From Axinella damicornis (lineage: Eukaryota; Porifera; Demospongiae; Axinellida; Axinellidae), in assembly GCA_963931865.1 (NCBI GenBank), contig OZ007516.1:5987897-6051896 (forward strand): a DNA stretch of 64,000 nt. Direction: 5' to 3'. A program made the translations under genes and the position numbers. The notes under the pieces were generated by a model that saw only the letters and a program-made list of their open reading frames with translations, did no database searches and was not told the DNA's origin. This document shows positions 42,350-52,488 of this stretch, piece after piece; position 1 is the stretch's first letter; every line of letters starts with the position of its first letter.

Positions 42350-43725
42350 TGTATGAATCAAGGAGTACCTTGACCTTAATCCATATCACTCTTGAGCTGC
42401 ATTGGAGGCCACTTGAATGCTTGTCATAAATGGGTCCACTTGTTTGTCTCCAAATGTCCCCATGTCTGTTAACAAAGTATCTCCTAAAAGCATGCAGGTA
42501 CATATATACCTGCTTTGCTCTGCTATCTATAATTGCAACTGCTGTAACCAAGTCTTTTTACAGTGTTTGGTATCGTATACCTGATGATTCCAATGGACCA
42601 AGTAGGGAGGCAGCAAGCTATAGTTAACTAATTAACACTGACAGGAACACCTGCGTATGTTGTCAAAACAATACCAAATTGCAGCTGTAGACCTGCAGGA
42701 TGTATGGAACGTGCAAAAGAAGTGTGTGCACAGTAACTCTGCCCATTTCTGGGTCTGCAGTGGTACCAGTTTCTGTTCACATGCTGACAGTTCGTGAACT
42801 GGATAGCTCGTTATAACTGGACACTATGCTTTCCATTTCCAGCTGTTAGCTGGTAAATACCTACCCATAAAAGCAGAATCGCTATTGTCTAGGCTTGGAG
42901 CAAGGATTACAAGTCAGGGAAAAGAAGTTGAACCCTAACGACCCCGGTCACACCACCTGACAGCAGTGGACAATTTGTTTGCTCCCTAAATAACCACTAC
43001 GCATAATTATGATGATGTTACTGGCCAACCCCCACTCGATCTGCAACTGAATGCTCACTTATGACCAATTTCAGCTCAACCAATTGCAATGGTCAATAAT
43101 TGTGCAATGTCCAGATTATGATGTCATATTAACTTGCATACACTTCACATAATATTATCAATACTCTAGTACAGTGGCTGAATAGCGGTCTGCACCTGTA
43201 TGCCCCTGCATACACACAGATGCATTCCAAATCACTTTGCATGATAGTATCCTGCATTTGGTCAAACTCAATGGCACGCCAATTCTCACTATCATCCAGC
43301 ATTTACCTTACGATAATTATTATTGATGCCCCAGCTTTTGATCTAATCTGGGCTTTTCGATGACTGCAGCCAGCCTGCTATAGACCAGAATGCTGCCATT
43401 ACATGAAGCTCTTTGCATAATGCATTGTGTGTACTTGTACACCATAAACCCTCTGGTTTATTGAAAAGTCTACCGACTGGCATGCATATAGGTGAAACCC
43501 GAGCTAGAAGAGTTGGTGGGCGATCAAATCTTAATCTTGCTATCCCTGGTTGAGTGTACGTAAGAGGTGGTAGGGGAAAGTATCGACCAAATAGCCAGCT
43601 GGAGGAAACTCCTGCCATACTTTTCGACACTGTAGCATAGTTAGTTATCAAGAATGCAGAAATTTGTTTAAGGTCAAACTCCAATTTGCAGAAATTGTGC
43701 AATAATTGTTTTAATTGATTTATCA
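42350..43725. other. Noncoding stretch
   Basis: Unique-looking AT-rich sequence. A 127-codon minus-strand frame (43343-43726) has no motif I recognise and no splice partners. Nothing supported. Confidence 0.5.
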
Positions 43726-43787
43726 ATATTACTATTTCAGTACTTTCCCCTCAAGGTATTCCTTGGGACTTTTAGTATGTTATAGAG

Positions 43788-46225
43788 GACATTTTTGTTG
43801 TTGTTTTTTTGTTTGTTTTTTTTTGTTTATAATAATTTTGCAAGTGAAGCAAGGATACAAAAATAGCAACAGTTGCTAACATACTCTTGTACCCAGACTA
43901 TATAGAAATAGCTAATACACAATAACAAACCATAATATTAGACAGGCATATAGCTACTTAATAGTGTACAGGAACATGACTTGACATTCACTAGTTTAGA
44001 GAACGTATGCAACAAACCATAATATTAGACATATGCAACAAACCATAATATTAGACAGGCATATAGCTACTTAATAGTGTACAGGAACATGACTTGACAT
44101 TCACTAGTTTAGAGAACGTATGCATCGCTTGAATGAGGGGAGGATCTCACAGTCATACACAGAGTTTGGTAGTTGGTTCCACAGTGAGATGGTGTGCGGA
44201 AAGTAGGAGAACTGATGTGCATTAGAGTGCACAACTGGTTGTGTTGGGACTGGAATTCCTGAGATTGAGGGGTGGCCTTCTCACCAGTGGTGCATTGTGG
44301 AAAGTAATGTCACCATTTATCAGTTGAAACAGGTGACAGAGCTTCAGATGGTGCCTTCTGACTGCAAGGGATGGAATATCACAGATTTCGAGCAGCACAT
44401 TGTGCTCAAGGTTCCAGTTTTTGGTGCACATCCTCAGAGCAAATTTTTGGATTCTCTCTAAAGAGTGAATGAGACCAACTTGGTGGGGATCCCAGACTAT
44501 AGCGGCATACTCCAGGTGGGGTCTAATGTATGAGAATAGAGCTGGAGTAGTGTTGCAGAGTTTGAATGCTGGTAGAAATTTCTGTATACTATACCAAGTT
44601 GGGACCGCGCCTTTTTGCTAATTTCGGTGATGTGTGTGGACCAGTTCAATGTGGAGGTCAGCCAAACACCAAGGTACTTGTATGAGTGCACCCTTTCAAG
44701 CTGTGATCGGTTTACAGACAGGGGTTGAGGCGGTAGGAATGGTTGCCTTTTTCTAGAAATGACCATGAATTTGCATTTGGTACCATTGAACTGCAGATGA
44801 TTGTCATCGGACCAGTCACACAGACTGTCAATGTCTGTCTGGAGGTATTGATAATCTACCAGCTTCTGAATGGGTCGATAGAGAAGTAAGTCGTCTGCGA
44901 ATAATGATAGGGTACCACTGGATAGTGAGACAGAGGATATGTCATTGACATAGAAGATGAACAATAACTGCCCAATGACTGATCCTTGAGGCACACCAGA
45001 TGAGACAGGTAGTGGGTTGGAAGATGCACCATTTACACACACGTACTGCACCCTAGAAGTAAGATATGCAGTGATCCATCTGAGAAGATAGGGGTTGATG
45101 TTCGTGTCCTTCAGCTTTTCTATCAGCGGTTTGTGCGGCACGGAGTCGAAGGCTTTTCGATAGTCAAGAAATACTGCACATATGTCTGTACCAGAATCTA
45201 GCCATTGGTGCCATTGGTCAGTTGCAGCTACCAGTGCTCCAGTGGCAGATTTGCCTCGAGAGAATCTCCATTGCTGAGCAGAGATAGGAGAGCACTGAGT
45301 GAGATGATCTAACAGTGCGTTCCTCATGTGTCTCTCCAACAGCTTGCTGAGTACAGAAGTAGTGAGATGGGGCGATAGTTTGTGGGATCAGAGCGGTTGG
45401 ATGATTTAGGTACAGGCGATACTCTGGCAGTTTTCCACTCATCTGGTAGTTCCCCAAGGCTGATGGAGATGTTGAATAGTTGAGTAATAGCTGGAGTCAT
45501 GCTAAGAGCAGTTTCTTTCAGCATCCGGGCAGATATTTCATCGTGGCCGCTAGATTTGGTTGTGTCTAGGGTTGATAGCATTCGATACACTTCGTCTTCG
45601 GTACAGAGTAAGAACGTGGGGCATTCGTTAGGGACTGTTGGTGGCAGGTCTGATACGTCCAAGACTGGGGTGGAGAGGTTGAATGAATTTATAAAAACGT
45701 CATTTAGCAAGTTGGCTTTCCCCAGGTCTGATGTGGCCACAGTACTTCCAAACTCGAGAGTGGGGAGAGTAGTACTCTTAGATTTCACTGCCTTAACAAG
45801 TTTCCAGAACTCTTTTGGGTTACGGGGATGGAGTTTAGTGAAGATTTCCTTCTTTGCAGATCTCAATTTGGAGACAATTCTATTTCTGAGTTGTTTGAAC
45901 TTCTCCTGATCGTCCCTATTACCACTGCTGTGCGCCCTTCTGAAAAGGAGGTTTCTCTTTCTAATTAGCTGCACAATTTTCTTGTTTAACCATGGTAGGT
46001 TGTGCCTCATAGGTAAGACTTCTTTCAGGATACAAGACTCCATTGTGTTGAGAAATGCATTCTTTAGGTTTGACCAAGCTTCTACAATTAAAGTACATAA
46101 CAGAAAAGGATTTGTTGCCAGGTGGTCTGGGGGGTTGAGAGCATGACGTTAGCGGTCCGTTTGGGGCGGACTTTCGGCTTGATTATTCACCAGTTCCGAT
46201 AAAAAATGATCATTTGAGGATAGAA
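43788..46225 (-). mobile_element. Decayed CR1/Jockey-like LINE, frameshifted
   Basis: Three minus-strand pieces: 45324-46043 (linker up to SNRSDPTNYRPISLL), 44497-45339 (FLDYRKAFDSVPH, SGVPQGSVIGQLLFIFYVN, LFADDLLLY) and 44222-44431 (thumb end). Frames break near 45330 and near 44510. The T-rich 3' end at 43788-43835 is the tail. There is an internal direct repeat of about 80 bp (about 43929-44010 and 44042-44122). The 5' endonuclease is absent. It is the same broad type as the 17269 element but clearly a different subfamily. Flanked by a long duplication of about 95 bp (43705-43798 and 46232-46328). Confidence 0.88.
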
Positions 46226-46329
46226 AATGTGCACTAATGGTTTTAATTAATTTATAAATATTACTATTTCAGTACTTTCCCCTCAAGGGATTCCTTGGGA
46301 CTTTTAGTATGTTATAGAGGACATTTTTC

Positions 46330-47900
46330 TGTCTAGGAAACAGTTGAGAGAGCTTGTGTTGCAAAATATTCCATAAGTGGCCTGGACTATTTGGTACATG
46401 ACAAGCATTCAAGTAGCACTTTGGTAACAAGCAATCAAGTGTCCTCACGTTTCAAGAAGACATTGGTGACAAGCAATTAGTACAATGTGTCATGTTAAAT
46501 ACATGGTACCGTAGGCACTCTAATTATGTGTCCTTTCTAATTCTGCGTCAAAATTCAAAGTCTCAAACTGATAATGTTTGAAACAGGGTGTGGTCAAGTT
46601 GTATAAATTAGAAACAAGAATTTCATGCAATTTTTCTCAGCCTCTCGACTGTATCTCTGGTTTGTGTGTCATATATATAGATGCTAGTATTTTCTGAATT
46701 CTGACACTTCTATCCTGAACTAAGCCTTCAACAAGGCCTTCACTGCTCAAACTGCTGATTTTGTGCTCCACAGACAGACAGAAAGACGGACACAAACCAT
46801 CACTTAACCCCTGCTGTGTGCATGTGCACGGGGTAATTAAAGCAAACCAGTGTTATTATATCTAGCTGCTACTATAGGCTGACAGTTTAGACCCTGCACA
46901 TTGGACTAGCTGGAGTTGCATCTAAAGGGGCTGGAGTAAGCTGAAGGAAATGCTGTAGCCTCGTTCCCAGGCCATCGCCCAGCTTTTTGTCGCTTATTGT
47001 ACGGAAAAAGCAGGAGAGGGCCTGGGATAATTTATAATGTGTGTGACGTAAGGGTAGAGAGAACTTAATTGAATGTGCATGGGCACACTGACTGCGAAGC
47101 CGGCTCATTCAGCGCTCGACCGTTAGCTGCATGGAGATCGATGTTAGCCATGCTTTGGCAGTCTATGTGAACAGTAAGTGTCGAGAATGATTCATACAAA
47201 CCTGGAAATTGGGTCGTTTTGGCGTTCAATTCTGCCACTTCCCAGTGAGGCCATGGAACGGCCGTCTTGGCGTCTCACCCAGAACCTGGTGCGATTCCAG
47301 AGTCTTTGAGCAGGTATAATGCAGTTGCTGTATAGTATGGGGCAACGTGATAGCGCTGTCAGCTATACAACAGCCTCAAATAAGATAGAATTATAGACCT
47401 CTTAATTTCATGTGTGGGATAGAGGGAAACCAGTTTCGAATCCCACTGAAAAAGCCCTCTCAATTCTAAAGCTGTCCCAACAACCAAGACACCTTTGTAA
47501 ACTCATTTTTTGTATGTACACCAAACGATGTGCACACCTTGCTAAATAGCATTAGACTATAGTTAGTAGTAATCCTGCATTTTGATTGGCTAAATTCCAG
47601 TCTCTATTTTACATAGAGACTGCTGAGTCTGCCTTGGAGCACTTAGAATACTCCATTTGTGTATCCTGGAGCACTTAGAATACTCCATTTGTGTATCCTG
47701 GAGCACTTAGAATACACCCCACAAGCACTTAGAATACTCGAAATGTAGAACATGCTTGTTTTCATGTATTGTAGACATGTAAAAATAATGTTCTCATGTA
47801 TTTCTAACATGCTTGTGATAAACACTCCAGATAGGGGTTAAAATTTAATTTGGTGGTTGCTATGCACGATACATAGATACGGGAGTAACACATGAGCAAT
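46330..47900. other. Noncoding stretch with repeat fragments
   Basis: A degraded satellite piece lies near 46380-46470, and a half MITE (GCCTCGTTCCCAGGCCATCG) lies at about 46955-47060. A 33-bp tandem repeat of CTGGAGCACTTAGAATACTC occurs at 47632-47745. No gene seen. Confidence 0.55.
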
Positions 47901-47913
47901 GTACATACAAAGC

Positions 47914-49422
47914 TTACTGAATGTGAACGTTAATGTTGACGTCAGAACAACTGTTGAAAGAAAACATGTGCTGGAGGTTGTCTGGATGAAATGCAAGCTG
48001 CTGGTGAGTGTTCTGGGTATGAGTTGACTCCTTAACTGGGGCGGCGGCTGTAACGGATCGTGAAGAGCACAGTTGAGAGTAGTCGACGTCACATCTTGGC
48101 TTCTTACTTAGTGCAAGGATATCTGACATGTTCTCAAGCTGTTCTGCACTGGTTCGCTTGTAGCTTCGAACTCCGTCAACACTGTGATGCCCTGTTCTCT
48201 CCATTATGAGTTGCTCGTCAACGCCAGCTTGATACAGACGTGTGGCTGTTGTCGCTCTCAGGGAGTGATTCGTTCTGTAGCCTGTGATCCCTGCTGCTTT
48301 ACACAGTCTTGCCACTGTTCCTGCCAGTGTGCAGTGCCCCATCGGTTGTGAGCTGTACCAGCAAGTGTCGTTAGTCGGAGCCCTGAGTGGCTTGAGGTAG
48401 AATGCCTCCTTTGGACGAAGTTGAGGGCATTTGCTAATGTAGAGTTTGTATAATCTCACAAAGCATCGGCTGGGGTTGTCTGAGCTCTCGTGGTGAGTTA
48501 CGACCTTAGGCTTCCTTGTTCTCCCCTTTAGTCCTCCTGGATTGTTCTTGGACAGGTCTTCGGTGTAACGAAGGAATGCTCTCTGATCAGGACGCTCCAC
48601 AAGCTCAATCTGAGAAGGGTGGAAGCGAAGCGCTCTGTGTTCATGCCCACTCCGCAGTGCGAAATAGATGCCACACATGAAGAAGACAGTGTCCACAAGG
48701 GCTTGCGGGGTGTGGTGTCCAAGCTGTCCTGTGCTCCACAGTAGCTCCTCCTCCTTCTCGGTGAGTGGCTCTGCTTGTCGATGTTTCGATCCTATACCAG
48801 CAGACTGGATCCGTTTCATCTCTGAGTCTAGGGTGGCTCTGAAGTCGCTGAAGGTAGGGTCCTTGAAGAAGTCTAGCTCTGGTCGACCGTTGAGCCTGAG
48901 ATGTCGCATGATCCCACAACAGAGATGGTGCAGCGTATTAGCTGGATACTCACTGCCATCCTTTTTGCGGACTTCGAGGATGAAGCGGCTCAGCCAGTGT
49001 TGAAGGCTTACTACAGCCATATCTACCAAACCTTCAGGGACAACCTCAGCCGTGTTCGTGCTGTTTCTCTGTCCCTTCCACTCGTTCCAGAGGCGAACGC
49101 AATATTTGGTGTCAGCCAGAGTTTTCTTAGGGATACTGGCCTTCCGCGCCTTGGCTACTTCTTCTTCGGTCTTCGGTTTTGCGAAACGTCGTGCTTGCTG
49201 CTCTGCAACTGGTAGCTTGCTCTCGCTCTCGAAGGTCTCCAAAGCCTGCTCGAGAAGTATATCGATCTCAACCCCGCCCAACTCTGGTAGCTCATTCTCG
49301 TTTGCTAGCGCTCCGCCCCCAACCTCGTTCTCAGCTCTAGTCTGGGACGGCTGCTCGAAGTTGAAGAACGCATCGAAGACGTCTTGTCCTAGGAGCTCGA
49401 GAAGACTGGGACGCTCGGCCAT
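47914..49422 (-). CDS. Crypton-type tyrosine recombinase (DUF3504-like), intact
   Basis: A 502-codon uninterrupted frame. Residues about 85-200 form an N-terminal core-binding-like region; residues about 215-435 are the catalytic domain. The tyrosine recombinase residues can be placed: R257 in FALRSGHEHR, H386 and R389 in TNHSLRATTATRL, H412/H413 in GHHS, and nucleophile Y421 in VRSYKRTS. The layout is that of the Crypton/DUF3504 group, which also gave rise to host genes such as those of the KCTD1, ZMYM and QRICH1 lineages. The C-terminal ~70 residues are low complexity. The start is an ATG after GTCAGTA. There are no introns and no neighbours of matching function, so it is a transposon gene or a recently recruited one. 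A 146-bp hairpin lies 64 bp upstream. Confidence 0.88.
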   Translation of the reverse strand: MAERPSLLELLGQDVFDAFFNFEQPSQTRAENEVGGGALANENELPELGGVEIDILLEQALETFESESKLPVAEQQARRFAKPKTEEEVAKARKASIPKKTLADTKYCVRLWNEWKGQRNSTNTAEVVPEGLVDMAVVSLQHWLSRFILEVRKKDGSEYPANTLHHLCCGIMRHLRLNGRPELDFFKDPTFSDFRATLDSEMKRIQSAGIGSKHRQAEPLTEKEEELLWSTGQLGHHTPQALVDTVFFMCGIYFALRSGHEHRALRFHPSQIELVERPDQRAFLRYTEDLSKNNPGGLKGRTRKPKVVTHHESSDNPSRCFVRLYKLYISKCPQLRPKEAFYLKPLRAPTNDTCWYSSQPMGHCTLAGTVARLCKAAGITGYRTNHSLRATTATRLYQAGVDEQLIMERTGHHSVDGVRSYKRTSAEQLENMSDILALSKKPRCDVDYSQLCSSRSVTAAAPVKESTHTQNTHQQLAFHPDNLQHMFSFNSCSDVNINVHIQ

Positions 49423-49486
49423 TACTGACTGCCTATCCCAAGTGAACTACACTGTTGCTATGTAGCTACCGTTGCTATAGTCTAAA

Positions 49487-49632
49487 ATAGTTAGACACCT
49501 CGACCAATGGGATCTACGCGATTTAGAAACCCTCAGGCCCTTAGTAGCGCCCTCGCTGGCGCTTGGGCGCTACAGCCCAGGGCCTTCGGGTTTCTAAATC
49601 GCGTAGATCCCTTGGTCTCGGTGTCTAACTAT
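49487..49632. repeat. 146-bp near-perfect hairpin upstream of the recombinase
   Basis: Arms run from ATAGTTAGACACC to its inverse GGTGTCTAACTAT, with the shared inner word GATCTACGCGATTTAGAAAC. A second nested palindrome around AGGCCCTTAGTAGCGCC and GGCGCTACAGCCCAGGGCCT follows. Either a foldback MITE or part of the recombinase element. Confidence 0.88.
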
Positions 49633-49654
49633 TATGTGGTATTCTCAAAAGGGG

Positions 49655-50045
49655 TAGCTACCAGGGAAGCTTTGTCTGTCCTATATGTTAGTCTGTCCTC
49701 TGGCATTCTGAGAGGGGTACACCAGGGGAAGGCTTCGTCTGTCCTACATGTAGTCTGTCCTCTGGCATTCCGAGAAGGGTACACCAGGGGAAGGCTTGTC
49801 TGTCCTTCATGTAGTCTGTCCTCTGGTACTCCGAGAGAGGTACCAGGCGAAGGCTTGTCTGTAGTCTGCCCTCTGGTACTCCGAGAGGGGTGCCAGGGGC
49901 TTAAGGCTTGTCCGTCATACTTGTAGTCTGTCCTCTGGTATTCCGAGAGGGGTGCCAGGGGAAGGCTTGTCTGTCCTTCATGTAGTCTGTCCTCTGGTAT
50001 TCCGAGAGGGGTGCCAGGGGAAGGCTGTCTGTCCTTCATGTAGGC
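49655..50045. repeat. ~58-bp minisatellite, about seven units
   Basis: Units contain GTAGTCTGTCCTCTGGTATT, CCGAGAGGGGTGCCAGGGG and AAGGCTTGTCTGTCCTTCAT, with graded divergence along the array. Both strands are open across it, giving false frames of 135-139 codons. Confidence 0.93.
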
Positions 50046-50521
50046 TGTCTATGTATCCACACCTCCCAGCACATCCCACAACATGTATATTATATTATAT
50101 TCTTGCAAACCACAAACTTTTTATGCACTTATAAACTATCACTATGTTAGCCCACATCTCGAATGTATATTTTCATCAATATATCCTGTCTCGTAAGCCT
50201 CCCCAGGCTGGTTGCTTTTATTCAAGTGACATAAAATGTTGATTGATTGTTTGACATAGTAAATTCATGCATGACTTGAGGTTTTGATCGCCCCGGCCAC
50301 ACGCAATTAAACGTGACATTTCTCAGGCTCTCCCCTGGCCCATTTTTGTATGTGCGTGGGAGAGCCTGGGAACGAGGCTAGGAATGCTGTATGGTCCGAA
50401 TTCGAGAGTGCCATTACCAAGGCAGCTGTTAGTGGCATTGCTGTTTCCGCTCCACGGGTACTCTCCCTCAGGATGTGGGCGCAGGTGGGCAGTATTGATT
50501 ATGTCATTATTAGTATGTCAC

Positions 50522-51282
50522 TACCGTATATCTTCTAAAAATTCGGCATCCCTAATTATTCGGCACCCCTTCACGCAAATGGGAAAAATTGTCTCTAATT
50601 TCGGCAAGGGAATTCCCAAATATTTGGGAATTTAATCTCTAATTGTAATACGTTTTCAGCAGCTTGCCGTCCTGTCCTAGAGTCTTATACAAGCCAGTCA
50701 AGGGGAGAGAAATCGGTGAGTTCGGTGCTGTTTAATAAAGCCCCAAGTGGTGAAAGCTCCAAGCTGTCGCCAATGCACACGAGCCCCTGGAAGTCAACCG
50801 ATCGCTTCGATGTAGCTAGCTACGTGCCATGTTGACCAGTTCGTCCAATTGGTGAAAGCCCTGTGCTGAAGTACACTCGCAAACCTCCGAGTCTGGCCCT
50901 GACCCTGAGAGTCAACACAGATGAACACAGAACGACACGGGGTGAGTACCAGGGGGTATCGATCGCACGGTAACAGCCTTCGGCACAGTTCGAGATCGCT
51001 CGCTTCGTACACCGACAATTCAGGCCGACGCAGGTGCGAGTCAAAAGTATGGAGTGTCACAGTCTGTACCAAGAGGAAACACTACGTACCTCGCCCTGCC
51101 GGTATAGCATGCTCGATCTTGAGACTTGAAAAAAAAAACGACCGACCGACTGCGGGTAGCACTTCTAATTATTCGGCACTTCTGCATTTTGGTACAAATT
51201 TTTCGATTTTACTTCTAATTATTTCGGCAAAGCTTATGAATAATTAATAAAAACCTGCCGAATTTTTAGAAGATATACGGTA
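50522..51282. mobile_element. 761-bp TACCGTA-ended MITE
   Basis: TIR of about 27 bp starting TACCGTATATCTTCTAAAAA, followed at both ends by repeated ATTCGGCA words. The interior has short frames without motifs. Confidence 0.83.
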
Positions 51283-51348
51283 CCTTTCATTAAAAAAACC
51301 CTACAAGGCTGCAACAACACAAACGTAGGCATGCACACACGCCTACAT

Positions 51349-51402
51349 CAGACAACACAAAGTGCAAGGAATGCCATGGCAAATTATGCCAAATTACATC
51401 AC
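51349..51402. repeat. Segment shared with the flank of the duplication (19173-19233)
   Basis: AACACAAAGTGCAAGGAATG and ATTATGCCAAATTACATCA occur in the same order at 19173-19233. This may be the GDA-B upstream flank pushed away by about 9 kb of insertions, or just a dispersed repeat. An exon-like minus-strand piece reading EQVRERVLHMWKGFL lies next to it (about 51440-51485) but is not assigned. Confidence 0.4.
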
Positions 51403-51698
51403 AATGGCAAGTTACTAACTTGTTGCTCATTGTTGGCTCCACCTCAAAGGAATCCCTTCCACATGTGGAGAACTCGTTCCCTGACTTGTTCCTAGGATCA
51501 GAAAAGGGGAGAGGGGGGTGTAAAGCTTCCGTCACTTGATGCATGTTAGGTAAACTCAACCAGAAGGCCAAAGTAACGTTCAACTGCAACTGGCTTTTCA
51601 TAGAAGCTATATACAGAAATTAAAGGTGAAGAGCATTACCTCAGAAGTTAGTGGCATTGCGTAAGTAATAGCATTATCTCTGGAAGGCTTCAGTCCCT

Positions 51699-51752
51699 TA
51701 GTCTCGCGGGGCCAGATCCACACTTCCGTGTGGGTCTGGCCCCGCGACACTA
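51699..51752. mobile_element. 54-bp palindrome, TAGTCTCG family
   Basis: TAGTCTCGCGGGGCCAGATC ... GGCCCCGCGACACTA. No clean target duplication. The rest of 51500-52450 shows no gene. Confidence 0.65.
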
Positions 51753-52488
51753 CCACTAACCAGTCCCTGCCCAACATTCTCTGATCTGTTTCGAGACTAC
51801 CGAGCAAAGTCACTGGTACCGTAGAGTACGTATCAAGCGCCTACCACGTATCAAGCGCCCACCCCCCTCTTCACGTGAAAGTTACTGCACAGGGTCCAAA
51901 AAGCAGTGTAGTAAGGGCCCACCCATCACAAAAGTTTTGGGCAGCATTTCGATCGTAACCTCTGGGCGAGGTTGTGCATTCAAAAAGGCCGATATACAGT
52001 GAAGTATGAACTACGGCATGCTTTCTCTGTCGAGCATTTCTTCTCAAGGGCTTCGCAAAGACGTGAGTGAAAAATGGGCGGCTTATATATTCATAGCCGG
52101 TCATTGATATTCACAGCTTACCGCAGCGCTGAATGGGTGGGCGGATACGTATATACTACATGCAGTCTGAGTACGCATCTAGTCTAGTTCAGCGGCGTTC
52201 TAATGTCCCCAAACCCTGGGCGCTCAATACGTACTCTACGGTATCTACAAAGCCGGATACATATGACCAGCAGTAAAAATTATAACACCGTACCTTGTAT
52301 TAAGCTGCACTGGCTGGGGGCCTGGGGTAATAGCAGCGCGAACTTGCGAACCCGGCGCAGTTCCAGTGTTCGCCTCGTTCCCAGCCTGGCCTGGGAACCG
52401 GAACGGGGCAGTATAGTTTGTGGATCACGTGCGTGGTGCCGCTAAGCTGTACTGTGTACATGTAGAGGAGAGAACTTGAGAAGAGAAG

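Noticed and set aside
49507..50039. 139- and 135-codon frames on both strands
   Set aside because: Created by the ~58-bp minisatellite; both strands open at once is typical of such arrays.
51290..51601. Possible last CEP70 exon reading EQVRERVLHMWKGFL upstream of GDA-B
   Set aside because: Similarity to the CEP70 C terminus is too short to trust and its location on the wrong side of GDA needs extra rearrangement; kept only as a note.
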